Of a DNA stretch of 44,067 nt, positions 31,666-39,370 are shown in pieces. Position numbers and translations under genes: made by a program. The notes beneath the pieces are model-generated. The model saw only the letters and a program-made list of their open reading frames with translations, searched no databases and was not told where the DNA came from. The stretch covers positions 1-44,067 of the forward strand of contig NZ_JMIR01000039.1 in NCBI RefSeq assembly GCF_000714935.1. Direction: 5' to 3'. The first letter of the stretch is position 1; each line of letters starts with the position of its first letter. Source of the DNA: Tumebacillus flagellatus (GTDB lineage: Bacteria; Bacillota; Bacilli; Tumebacillales; Tumebacillaceae).

Positions 31666-32532
31666 ATGCAAACGGAGATCAATTTACTGATCATTACGGG
31701 TCTTTCCGGTGCGGGCAAATCGGTGACGATCGATGCGCTGGAGGACATCGGTTTTTTCTGCGTTGACAACCTGCCGCCGGCTTTGATTCCGAAGTTCGGC
31801 GATCTGATTTTGCAGTCTCAAGGCAAAGTCACCAAAGTCGGCCTGGTCTGCGACATGCGGGGCGGGGACTTTTTTAACACGGTGTTCGATGCTTTGCAAG
31901 AGTTGGAACAGAAGGGGCACGTCAACTACCAGATCGTCTTCCTCGAAGCGGACGACTCGACCATCGTGCGCCGCTTCAAAGAAACCCGCCGTCGTCACCC
32001 GATGGCCAAGGACGGCCGCGTCGTCGAAGGCATCCACGAAGAGCGCCGGATGCTCGATGACATTCGCGGCAAAGCCGATTTGATCATCAACACCACCAAC
32101 TTGAAAGCCAGCGCCCTCCGCCAGCAGATCGTCGAGCGCTTCTCGCACATCGACCAGCAGCACCTCAAGGTGGACATCATGTCGTTTGGCTTCAAGCACG
32201 GCGTTCCGATCGAAGCGGACATGATCTTCGACGTGCGCTTCTTGCCGAACCCGCACTATGTCGATCATCTGCGTCCGAAGACGGGACGCGATGCCGAGGT
32301 GTACGAGTATGTGATGAAATGGCCGATCACCACGGCGTTTCTCAGCAAATTGACCGACATGGTGGACTTCCTGCTCCCGCAGTTTCGCAAGGAAGGCAAG
32401 CAGCAGCTCGTGATCGGCATCGGCTGCACGGGCGGCAAGCATCGCTCCGTCGCGCTTGCCGAATATCTCCACGAACACATCAAAGACCGCGAATGGACGA
32501 CCGTCGTTCACCGCGATTCGGAAAAGAGTTGA
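31666..32532 (+). CDS. rapZ: RNase adapter / nucleotide-binding protein RapZ (YvcJ)
   Basis: This is a P-loop protein of 288 residues (Walker A GLSGAGKS at 12-19) that binds and hydrolyses nucleotides. In Proteobacteria RapZ guides RNase E to a small RNA; in Bacilli YvcJ has a less defined role that includes competence. The C-terminal domain has the conserved VIGIGCTGGKHRSVALAEYL. The start is ATG 31666 after GGGGTGA; GTG 31657 is an alternative. TGTTACACT at 31620-31628 could be an extended -10. The yvcK gene follows 7 bases later. Confidence 0.94.
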   Translation: MQTEINLLIITGLSGAGKSVTIDALEDIGFFCVDNLPPALIPKFGDLILQSQGKVTKVGLVCDMRGGDFFNTVFDALQELEQKGHVNYQIVFLEADDSTIVRRFKETRRRHPMAKDGRVVEGIHEERRMLDDIRGKADLIINTTNLKASALRQQIVERFSHIDQQHLKVDIMSFGFKHGVPIEADMIFDVRFLPNPHYVDHLRPKTGRDAEVYEYVMKWPITTAFLSKLTDMVDFLLPQFRKEGKQQLVIGIGCTGGKHRSVALAEYLHEHIKDREWTTVVHRDSEKS

Positions 32533-32539
32533 TTCGCCG

Positions 32540-33706
32540 ATGGTGCGCTATTGGTTGCTCCTCGCGTGGACCGTCTGCTCGTTCGGACTCGGTCTGATCG
32601 CGGCCGGCATCGGAATCCACAGCGTGCCCGGCCAATCGTCGGTCATCGGCCTCGTCTGTCTCTTGCTCGGCTCAGGCCTGCTTGCGTTCGGCTGGTGGCG
32701 GGATGAGCAGATCACCCGTACGCAGATGTTGCTGGAAAAACGCAAGCCCCGCATCGTCGTCGTCGGCGGCGGCACCGGGCTTTCGACGCTGTTGCGCGGC
32801 TTGAAGGAGTTTGACATCGACATCACCGCCATCGTCACGGTCGCCGACGACGGGGGATCGTCCGGGCGTTTGCGCTCCGACTTCGACATTCCGCCGCCCG
32901 GCGACATCCGCGCTTGTCTCGTCGCGCTCTCCGACACGGAGCCGTTTATGGAGAAGCTGTGGCAGTATCGCTTCAAGGGCGGAGAAGGCTTGGCGGGACA
33001 CAGTTTCGGCAACTTGTTCATCGCCGCGATGACCGATGTGGCGGGGGACTTTGAGACGGCGATCAAGCAGTCGTCGCAAGTCTTGGCCGTCAACGGGCGC
33101 GTGTTGCCCGCCGTGCGCGAGGCGGTGATTCTGCGCGCGTTCTTCGCGGACGGGACGTTCGTCGAAGGCGAGTCGCAGATTCCCAAAGCCAACAAGAAAA
33201 TCGAGCGCGTGGAAGTGCATCCGAACAATCTCGACCCGCTGCCGGAATCGCTGGAAGCGATTCGCGAGGCGGACGCGATCGTCATCGGACCGGGCTCGCT
33301 GTACACGAGCATCTTGCCGAACCTGCTGGTCACGGGGTTGACCGATGCGATCAAGGAAGCGAGCGCCAAGAAGATCTACGTCTGCAACGTGATGACGCAG
33401 GCGGGCGAGACGGACCACTACACCGCGTCCGACCACGTCCGAGCGATTTACGACCATGTCGGCGTGGAGCTGTTTGACTACATCCTCGTCAACTCCGCTC
33501 CGATTCCGCCCGCCGCCGTCGACCAGTACCGGGAGAAGGAGGCCGCTCCGGTGGTCGCCGATCTCTGGAACTTGCAGAACATGGGGCTGAACGTGATCGC
33601 CCGCAACTTTTTGCACTACTCGATCTACGCCCGGCACGATGCCCGCCGCATCTCCGAGCAGATTCTCGCTTTGATGGGCCGCGACCCGAACAAACTGCGC
33701 AAATAA
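32540..33706 (+). CDS. yvcK: YvcK/GlmR-type gluconeogenesis factor with N-terminal membrane segments
   Basis: The UPF0052/CofD-like fold begins near residue 70: [43 protein letters not shown], then [26 protein letters not shown] and [16 protein letters not shown]. In Bacilli YvcK (GlmR) binds UDP-sugars and regulates carbon flow into cell-wall precursors and growth on gluconeogenic sources. B. subtilis YvcK is about 317 residues and soluble; this protein is 388 residues, with two hydrophobic segments at about 4-22 and 32-52. The start is ATG 32540, since an upstream in-frame ATG lies in rapZ. Co-transcribed with rapZ, 7 bases apart. Confidence 0.93.
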   Translation: MVRYWLLLAWTVCSFGLGLIAAGIGIHSVPGQSSVIGLVCLLLGSGLLAFGWWRDEQITRTQMLLEKRKPRIVVVGGGTGLSTLLRGLKEFDIDITAIVTVADDGGSSGRLRSDFDIPPPGDIRACLVALSDTEPFMEKLWQYRFKGGEGLAGHSFGNLFIAAMTDVAGDFETAIKQSSQVLAVNGRVLPAVREAVILRAFFADGTFVEGESQIPKANKKIERVEVHPNNLDPLPESLEAIREADAIVIGPGSLYTSILPNLLVTGLTDAIKEASAKKIYVCNVMTQAGETDHYTASDHVRAIYDHVGVELFDYILVNSAPIPPAAVDQYREKEAAPVVADLWNLQNMGLNVIARNFLHYSIYARHDARRISEQILALMGRDPNKLRK

Positions 33707-33741
33707 TCCCAAGAACCGGTTTCGATAGGAGGTGTACGACC

Positions 33742-34683
33742 ATGTCTTTCGCCGCGCGCACGAAAAAGGAATTGACCATGCTTGACCTCAAACCGTGCTG
33801 CAAGCGGGCGGAGCTCGCCGCGATGATCCGAATGAACGGCGCGGTCGTCATCGCCAACAAACGTTTTTCGCTGGACGTTACGACAGAGAATGCGGCGATC
33901 GCCCGCCGAATGTATACGTTGCTCAAGGAGCTGTTCGGCGTCCATGCCGAATTGCTCGTCCGCAAGAAGATGCGCCTGAAGAAAAACAACATCTACATGA
34001 TGCGCGTGCCGTACAACGCGCCGGAGATTCTCCAAGAGCTGTGCATCGTCAACGAGAATCTCACGTTTATCGCCGGCATCAACCCGGCGCTGATCAAGAA
34101 ACCCTGCTGCAAGCGCTCCTACTTGCGCGGCGCGTTCATGGCGGGCGGGTCGGTCAACGATCCCGAGGGGTCGTCGTACCACTTGGAGATCTCCTCCACC
34201 GACCTCGACCACAGCCAAGCGCTGCTCGACCAGATGAACGCGTACGACTTGAACGCGAAGATGATCGACCGCAAGAACACCTATGTGGTCTACCTCAAGG
34301 AAGTGGAGAAGATCATCGAGTTTCTCAACATCATCGGCGCACACCAGGCGCTGTTGCGTTTCGAGGACGTGCGCATCGTCAAGGGCATGCGCAACCAAGT
34401 CAACCGCCTCGTCAACTGCGAGACGGCGAACTTGAACAAGACCATCGAAGCGTCGGTGCGCCAGATCGAGAACATCAAGCTCTTGCAAAGAGTCGTCGGC
34501 CTCGAAAACCTGCCGCCGAAACTGCGCGAGATTGCCGAGATGCGCTTGCAGTTCCCCGACATCAACTTGAAGGAACTCGGGGAGATGTTGCCCGGCAAAG
34601 TGTCGAAGTCGGGCGTCAACCACCGGTTGCGCAAGCTGGACGACATGGCGGAACGGGTGAAAGCGGGGAATAAAGGCGAGTAA
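33742..34683 (+). CDS. whiA: DNA-binding protein WhiA
   Basis: WhiA has a LAGLIDADG-homing-endonuclease-like N-terminal half with no endonuclease activity and a C-terminal helix-turn-helix. Here [50 protein letters not shown] and the C-terminal [38 protein letters not shown] are plain. In actinomycetes it controls sporulation; in B. subtilis YvcL affects cell division and chromosome segregation. Length 313 is normal. The start is ATG 33742 behind AGGAGGTG, 35 bases after yvcK. Confidence 0.96.
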   Translation: MSFAARTKKELTMLDLKPCCKRAELAAMIRMNGAVVIANKRFSLDVTTENAAIARRMYTLLKELFGVHAELLVRKKMRLKKNNIYMMRVPYNAPEILQELCIVNENLTFIAGINPALIKKPCCKRSYLRGAFMAGGSVNDPEGSSYHLEISSTDLDHSQALLDQMNAYDLNAKMIDRKNTYVVYLKEVEKIIEFLNIIGAHQALLRFEDVRIVKGMRNQVNRLVNCETANLNKTIEASVRQIENIKLLQRVVGLENLPPKLREIAEMRLQFPDINLKELGEMLPGKVSKSGVNHRLRKLDDMAERVKAGNKGE

Positions 34684-34711
34684 CTTTTTTCGTCATAAAA
34701 TTTTCCTCATA

Positions 34712-34720
34712 TGGTATACT
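34712..34720 (+). promoter_or_regulatory. Extended -10 promoter in the whiA-HPr gap
   Basis: TGGTATACT 33 bases before the GTG start suggests that the HPr gene can be transcribed apart from whiA. The third occurrence of this nonamer before a gene in the window. Confidence 0.5.
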
Positions 34721-34753
34721 AAACGTAAGTGACGTTGAGGAGGGACCTTAGCG

Positions 34754-35011
34754 GTGGCAGAGAAAAAAGTAACCGTTGGCTTGCGTTCCGGTCTGCACGC
34801 GCGACCGGCTGCTCTGTTCGTGCAAGAAGCGAACAAGTACGCAAGCGATGTTTTTGTGGAGAAAGACGGGAAAGCAGTGAACGCCAAGAGCATCATGGGC
34901 ATCATGTCGTTGGCGATTTCCAACGGCGCCGAAGTGGTGATCCGCGCAGAAGGCAACGACGCCGACCAAGCGGTCAACAAACTGGCGGAACTGATCGAGA
35001 ACGAACAGTAA
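34754..35011 (+). CDS. HPr family phosphocarrier protein with His15 and Ser46
   Basis: An 85-residue HPr-fold protein. GLHARPAAL places a histidine at position 15, the site phosphorylated by enzyme I, and KSIMGIMSL puts serine at position 46, the HPr kinase site. In B. subtilis the same position after whiA is held by Crh, which has glutamine at 15 and acts in carbon catabolite repression only. Here both sites are present, so the protein could serve in sugar phosphotransfer as well as repression. The start is GTG 34754 behind GAGGAGG. It ends the conserved yvc block and is followed by a terminator. Confidence 0.92.
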   Translation: MAEKKVTVGLRSGLHARPAALFVQEANKYASDVFVEKDGKAVNAKSIMGIMSLAISNGAEVVIRAEGNDADQAVNKLAELIENEQ

Positions 35012-35032
35012 TCCGTCCGAAACGGCAACAGC

Positions 35033-35078
35033 AAAAAACCACGTTCCGCATCGAGTGATCGGGAACGTGGTTTTTTTT
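35033..35078. terminator. Bidirectional intrinsic terminator
   Basis: AAAAAACCACGTTCC / GGAACGTGGTTTTTTTT form a long stem, shared by the HPr gene and the convergent minus-strand gene whose stop adjoins it. Confidence 0.9.
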
Positions 35079-35770
35079 TAGACTCCGACGTCGGGGATCG
35101 GCAGGTTGAGGAACAGCGTCGTCGGGCGAACTGCCAGTTTGTGTTCGGCGATATGCTGGACGCTGCGCAGTTTGTCGACGTCGAACTCTTCCGGCACGCG
35201 CACATAGTGCAACCGCCAGATCGGGCTGTACATCGGGTGACTCGGCAACATGTCGAAGATCAGTTTCGCATCCGGGACGGGGACGACCTTGCCGGTTGCG
35301 CGGTCGATGCCGCGGATTGCTTGGTAGACGCTTCCTGTGCGAATCGGCGTCGGGCCGATGTCGAGGTAGCCGGTCAACTGGCCTTCGTGCCACGCCGGAA
35401 CGACCGGGTAGACGGGACTCTTCGCATCGAGCGCGACGACCGGCGCGTTAACGATCATGCCGGGTGTGCGCAACCGCAGTCCGCGGCGCATGACGTCCTG
35501 CACGCTTTTGATCGAATCGGGCGGCAGTTCCGGCGGGGCTTCGACGAAGTGCACCACGCGCAGAGAACTGTACCCGGACATCCCCGGCACCGAGTCGAGG
35601 ATTTGTTTATGACGGGCGAGCAGAAGCGGCCCGCCTTTGGGGTCGTAGCCTCGGATCAGGACGTACATCCCGGCCAAGGTCAGCGGGGTGAGCCCGGCTG
35701 CCACATAGCGCACGGGTCGGCCTTCCGCCCAGCCTTCAAGCAGTCCAATGGTACTCACTCGACTGCTCAC
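35078..35770 (-). CDS. Protein of unknown function with an internal duplication
   Basis: A 226-230 residue protein with no clear membrane segment beyond a mildly hydrophobic stretch near the start (YVAAGLTPLTLAGMYVLI). Two halves resemble each other: SGYSSLRVVHFVEAPPELPPDSIKSVQDVMRRGLRLRTPGMIVNAPVV (about 67-114) and PMYSPIWRLHYVRVPEEFDVDKLRSVQHIAEHKLAVRPTTLFLNLPIP (about 179-226). Both have the pattern YSxxxRxxxVxxPxxxxxDxxxSVQ followed by a final N-x-P. This looks like a duplicated domain; it reminds me of the DUF7482 type seen in halophile and Bacilli proteins, but this is uncertain. The GTG at 35770 overlaps AGGAGG, so GTG 35758 (MSTIGLLEG) is the better start. Confidence 0.7.
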   Translation of the reverse strand: MSSRVSTIGLLEGWAEGRPVRYVAAGLTPLTLAGMYVLIRGYDPKGGPLLLARHKQILDSVPGMSGYSSLRVVHFVEAPPELPPDSIKSVQDVMRRGLRLRTPGMIVNAPVVALDAKSPVYPVVPAWHEGQLTGYLDIGPTPIRTGSVYQAIRGIDRATGKVVPVPDAKLIFDMLPSHPMYSPIWRLHYVRVPEEFDVDKLRSVQHIAEHKLAVRPTTLFLNLPIPDVGV

Positions 35771-35879
35771 CTCCTGTTCAACTCGTTGGGCTACTACCTA
35801 CCCTATGCACGAGGCGAAGCGGTGGTGAATGAAGCGCCGGGCCGAAGAACCCGCAGATCCGAAATGCGGCTTGCCGCGC

Positions 35880-36128
35880 CTACGGCGTGTGCGAAGAGAA
35901 GTACGAGAAGGCGAGAACGCCCAACAACATGGAGAGGATCATGAAGACGATGGCGAGGACGATAATCAAGATCCCCTGCACCTTGGCTCCGCGCGGGATG
36001 GCGAGCGCGCCCATGACGATCGCCGCCGGACCGAACAGAATCGGCAGGAAAAACAGCGTCACGACGGCGAAGATCCAGCCGAGGATCAGGAACACTTTCG
36101 GGTCTCTTCTGGTTTCCGCTTCCTCCAT
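35880..36128 (-). CDS. Small integral membrane protein
   Basis: An 82-residue protein: an acidic/basic start (MEEAETRRDPK) and two long hydrophobic segments (about 12-40 FLILGWIFAVVTLFFLPILFGPAAIVMGA and 50-75 ILIIVLAIVFMILSMLLGVLAFSYF). The GPAAIVMGALAIPRG turn resembles DUF4190-type small membrane proteins. A good AGGAGGTGG site precedes ATG 36128. Function unknown. It lies between the duplicated unknown protein and the FadH-like gene, all on the minus strand. Confidence 0.7.
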   Translation of the reverse strand: MEEAETRRDPKVFLILGWIFAVVTLFFLPILFGPAAIVMGALAIPRGAKVQGILIIVLAIVFMILSMLLGVLAFSYFSSHTP

Positions 36129-36172
36129 GACAAAGCCACCTCCTGGTATCGTGTATGACTAGGGTATGCGAA

Positions 36173-36940
36173 TCAGAGGAACATCATGTTGTTGAGCCAC
36201 TGACCGCCGTCCATCGTGATGATGTCGCCGTTGATGTACGCCGCCGCGTCGGAGAACAGGAAGTAGGCGAGTTCGGCGATCTCTTCCGGTTTGCCGAGGC
36301 GCCCCATCGGAATCGAGCGCATCATCGCCGCGTAGTGCTTCTCCGACATGACCAATTTGTCCATGCCGCCGGTGTTTTCAATCGGGCCCGGCGCAATCGC
36401 GTTGACGCGGATGCCGTAGCGGGAGCCCCATTCCACCGCGAGGGTGCGGGTCATCGCCATGACGCCCGCTTTGGCGCTCGCCGAGTGGATGACGCCCGCG
36501 CCCGCCCCCCAAGCGTACGTCGCGAGGATGTTCGTGATCGCGCCCTTGGTGCCCGTTTCGATCCAATGCTGACCCACCGCCTGCGAACAGTAGAACGTGC
36601 CGTTGAGGACGATGTTGATCACGGAATTCCAACCGTTGATCGACAGCTTCTCCGCCGGGACGACGAAGTTGCCCGCCGCGTTGTTGACGAGATAATCGAT
36701 TCGACCAAACGTTTGCTTGGTTCGGTCGACCATTTGCTGCACCAGTTCCGGATCGCGCACGTCCATCGGCACGCAGAGCACTTGACCGTCAAACGTCTCG
36801 ATCTCCGCTTTTGCCGCTTCCAAGTTCTCAACGTTGCGCCCGGTGATCGTGACAAACGCGCCTTCGGCGGCGAATTTTCGCGCCATCGCTTTGCCCATAC
36901 CGGAACTGCCGCCTGTGACGATCACAACTTTGTCTTTCAT
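36173..36940 (-). CDS. fadH: 2,4-dienoyl-CoA reductase (FadH-like SDR)
   Basis: This is a 255-residue short-chain dehydrogenase/reductase. The dinucleotide site VTGGSSGMGKAMA and NNAAGNFVVPAEKLSINGWNSVINIVLNGTFYCSQAVG closely match B. subtilis FadH (YkuF) and the DECR group, which reduces 2,4-dienoyl-CoA in the breakdown of unsaturated fatty acids. Instead of the usual YxxxK the region reads HSASAKAGV, as in that group. The end YINGDIITMDGGQWLNN is typical. The start is ATG 36940 with a GAGGGGG-type site. Neighbours give no further hint. Confidence 0.88.
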   Translation of the reverse strand: MKDKVVIVTGGSSGMGKAMARKFAAEGAFVTITGRNVENLEAAKAEIETFDGQVLCVPMDVRDPELVQQMVDRTKQTFGRIDYLVNNAAGNFVVPAEKLSINGWNSVINIVLNGTFYCSQAVGQHWIETGTKGAITNILATYAWGAGAGVIHSASAKAGVMAMTRTLAVEWGSRYGIRVNAIAPGPIENTGGMDKLVMSEKHYAAMMRSIPMGRLGKPEEIAELAYFLFSDAAAYINGDIITMDGGQWLNNMMFL

Positions 36941-37077
36941 CTGAAAAAAACCCCCTCGGCAAAAAGTAGACTCTTCCGTCTAAATTTCGCTTCTGACTTC
37001 CATTTTCCTCCCGAACAAGATTATAATGGAGGGAAGTAAGCTGTTAGTTAAATTTAATCAGAGGTGATAGTTCCATT

Positions 37078-38457
37078 ATGGTGGAGGTGCTGTTTCAGAC
37101 AAACGGCACGTATGCGCTGTTTTCCGCCCTGATCCTGCTGGCGTTTTTTGTGATCAGGCGCAGCATGCGTAGGTACCTGCACCGCCGGAACTTGCCGAAC
37201 TCGATTCTGGGTTGGGGGCCGAGGTTGATGTTTGCGGCAACGGCGGTCACGCTGGTTCTGGGCTATCTGGTCGTCTTGCGCGCGGAGGGTGTGGAACGCC
37301 GTCACACGCAAGAACTGCTGGCCGGCATTGCGCCGACGATGGCCTACGAATTGCAGCAGCTCGGACATTGGCAGATCACAACGAGAACCTCGCCGGACGA
37401 CCCGCACTATCTGCTTTTGATCGAGACGATGAAAAACTGGATGCGGTTGAACCCGCAGATTGATTCGCTGTACACGATGCGCAAGACCTCGGATGGACGA
37501 ACGATGTTTATCGTCGCGCCGGAGACCGATTACAACCGCGATGGGAGCATTGATGCTCCAAGGGAACAGCGGGTGGCGATCGGAGCGGAGTATGATCCGA
37601 ACATCGCCGAGTTGGACGAGTCGTTCAACGGGCGGCGGATGTTTCAATCGAAGCCGAACACCGACTTCTGGGGGGAGTCGATTTCGGCGTATGTGCCCGT
37701 CTACAGACCGGACGGGCGTCAGGACGGGATCTTGGGCGTCGATTTTGATGTGGCGACGTTGGAGTCGAATCTGTTGATCGCGCGCTTCACGTCCCTGTTG
37801 TTGATTGCGGCGTTTTTGCTGACGTTGTACTCGTTTTACATCGTGACGTTTCTGACGTCGGTGGCGCGCATCGTCGAGCGCCACCGCCGGGAGATCCAAG
37901 CCAACGAAGCGGCGATCAAGCACCAAGCGTACCATGATGCGTTGACGGGGCTGCCGAATCGGATGCTGTTTAAGGAACGGATGCATGAAGCGGTGGAAAC
38001 GTCCTTGGCGACGGTCGGTCAGTTTGCCGTGATGTTTCTCGACCTCGACCGCTTCAAGCTCGTCAACGACACGCTGGGGCACACGATCGGCGATTTGCTG
38101 TTGATTGAAGCGGCGCAGCGCCTGCGGGAGTGCGTGAAGCCGGATCACACGGTGGCGCGGCTGGGCGGCGATGAATTTGTGGTGCTTTTGCCCATCGTGA
38201 CGGACTCGAAGGAAGCGACGCGCTTGGCGGACGCCATTCGCGATGCGATCCAGCGGCCCTTTTTGATCGAAGAGCACGAGTTGATGGTGACCACGTCGAT
38301 CGGCGTGGCGATCTATCCGCTGCACGGGCTGGATGTGGAGAGCTTGGTGCAGCATGCGGATTTGGCGATGTACCGCGCCAAGGAAGCGCGCAACCAAGTG
38401 TGCGTGTACGAGAGCGCGAGCGAGGATGTCGCCGCAAACGACCGCAGACGTTCTTGA
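37078..38457 (+). CDS. Membrane diguanylate cyclase (GGDEF domain)
   Basis: The 459-residue protein makes cyclic di-GMP. Hydrophobic segments lie at about 11-27, 49-68 and 232-262. An extracytoplasmic sensor lies between the second and third (about 70-230), with a Cache-like end (FWGESISAYVPVYRPDGRQDGILGVDFDV). The GGDEF domain starts at HDALTGLPNRMLF (about 286) and carries the intact catalytic GGDEF (363-367). The allosteric inhibitory site RxxD expected just before it reads KPDH (354-357), so feedback inhibition by the product may be absent. No EAL or HD-GYP domain is attached. The start is ATG 37078 behind AGAGGTGAT. Confidence 0.93.
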   Translation: MVEVLFQTNGTYALFSALILLAFFVIRRSMRRYLHRRNLPNSILGWGPRLMFAATAVTLVLGYLVVLRAEGVERRHTQELLAGIAPTMAYELQQLGHWQITTRTSPDDPHYLLLIETMKNWMRLNPQIDSLYTMRKTSDGRTMFIVAPETDYNRDGSIDAPREQRVAIGAEYDPNIAELDESFNGRRMFQSKPNTDFWGESISAYVPVYRPDGRQDGILGVDFDVATLESNLLIARFTSLLLIAAFLLTLYSFYIVTFLTSVARIVERHRREIQANEAAIKHQAYHDALTGLPNRMLFKERMHEAVETSLATVGQFAVMFLDLDRFKLVNDTLGHTIGDLLLIEAAQRLRECVKPDHTVARLGGDEFVVLLPIVTDSKEATRLADAIRDAIQRPFLIEEHELMVTTSIGVAIYPLHGLDVESLVQHADLAMYRAKEARNQVCVYESASEDVAANDRRRS

Positions 38458-38485
38458 TTTTCCGTAAAATCCCAAAGTTCGCAAC

Positions 38486-38527
38486 CTTCGAATCTCGTAT
38501 ACTAGAGAGACGAGACTTGAATCGAAG
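38486..38527. promoter_or_regulatory. Inverted repeat over the uracil-DNA glycosylase promoter
   Basis: Outer arms CTTCGA/TCGAAG (38486-38491, 38522-38527) and inner arms TCTCGT/ACGAGA (38493-38498, 38510-38515) surround TATACT (38498-38503), a likely -10. The structure could be an operator or an early mRNA hairpin. Confidence 0.45.
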
Positions 38528-38542
38528 GGAGAGAGCGGAGGA

Positions 38543-39241
38543 ATGCAAGGAAAGTTGGAACAAGTGAGTCTGGAGATCATCTCCTGCGAGTCCTGCCCGC
38601 GTCTGCTGACTTGGTGTCGGGACGTCGCCGCCAAGAAGAAAAAACAATACCTCGACTTCCACTACTGGGGCAAGCCGGTGCCGGGCTTCGGCGACCCGGA
38701 AGCGGGGCTGGTGATCGTGGGACTCGCACCGGGCGCGCACGGCGCCAACCGGACAGGCCGCGTGTTTACGGGGGACGAGTCGGGCGTATGGCTGTATGAC
38801 GCGCTGCATCGCTACGGGTTTGCGAACCAGCCGACGGGCACACACCGTGATGACGGACTGGAGTTGCGCGGGGCGTACATCAACAACATCGTCCGCTGCG
38901 CTCCGCCGGACAACAAGCCGAGCACGGAAGAGATTCGGACGTGCCGGGGGCATTTCGTCCGCGAGATGGAACTGCTCACGGGCCGAAAAGTCGTCCTCGC
39001 CCTCGGCCAACTCGCGTTCAAACAGTACCTTTCGCTGTTGAAAGAACAGGGACACGATGTCAAAGGTTTGAAGTTCAACCACGGTGCCGTGTACGATTTC
39101 GGAGCGGACGTCCCGAAGTTGATCGTCTCCTACCACCCGAGCCAGCAAAACACCCGCACGGGCGTTTTGACGCGGGAGATGTGGTACGGAGTGTTTGAGA
39201 AGTGCCGGGAGTTGTTGGGAGAACCCGCAAAACAGAAGTAG
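38543..39241 (+). CDS. Family 5 uracil-DNA glycosylase (UdgB-type, iron-sulfur)
   Basis: A DNA-repair glycosylase of 232 residues. Motif 1 reads GLAPGAHGANRTGRVFTGD (60-78); the position of the catalytic Asp/Asn found in other families is Ala, which is the mark of family 5 (UdgB), enzymes that remove uracil and also deaminated purines from double-stranded DNA. Motif 2 is YHPSQQN with H198. Four cysteines fit the 4Fe-4S cluster: C15 and C18 in SCESCPR, C119 and C134 in RCAPPDNKPSTEEIRTC. The start is ATG 38543 behind GGAGAGAGCGGAGG. Monocistronic, closed by a terminator. Confidence 0.9.
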   Translation: MQGKLEQVSLEIISCESCPRLLTWCRDVAAKKKKQYLDFHYWGKPVPGFGDPEAGLVIVGLAPGAHGANRTGRVFTGDESGVWLYDALHRYGFANQPTGTHRDDGLELRGAYINNIVRCAPPDNKPSTEEIRTCRGHFVREMELLTGRKVVLALGQLAFKQYLSLLKEQGHDVKGLKFNHGAVYDFGADVPKLIVSYHPSQQNTRTGVLTREMWYGVFEKCRELLGEPAKQK

Positions 39242-39249
39242 AGAAGGGC

Positions 39250-39285
39250 AGATCTGTCGTCCAGGAGGCGGCAGGTCTTTTTTTT
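39250..39285 (+). terminator. Intrinsic terminator
   Basis: AGATCTGTCG / CGGCAGGTCT pair over ten positions with two G-U pairs, followed by seven T. Confidence 0.8.
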
Positions 39286-39297
39286 CCGCAATTTGGG

Positions 39298-39335
39298 TTG
39301 CACGTTTTTGGATAATATGGTTATAATGATATCAT
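39298..39335 (+). promoter_or_regulatory. Promoter of the NAD-salvage cluster with palindrome
   Basis: TTGCAC (39298-39303) and TATAAT (39322-39327) are 18 bases apart. The perfect palindrome ATGATATCAT (39326-39335) overlaps the -10 end and the transcription start. It is a candidate site for the NrtR-like protein encoded downstream, although it is not a motif I can match to a known NrtR box. Confidence 0.5.
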
Positions 39336-39370
39336 CAAAACGACAATATCAATTCCTTTGAGGTGGTTGC

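Noticed and set aside
38470-38500. LexA (SOS) box before the uracil-DNA glycosylase gene
   Set aside because: GTTCG and TTCGAA are present, but not in the CGAAC-N4-GTTCG arrangement.
37054-38634. A 526-residue minus-strand frame opposite the diguanylate cyclase
   Set aside because: Composition dominated by Arg/His/Gln and no motif; the plus strand carries GGDEF.
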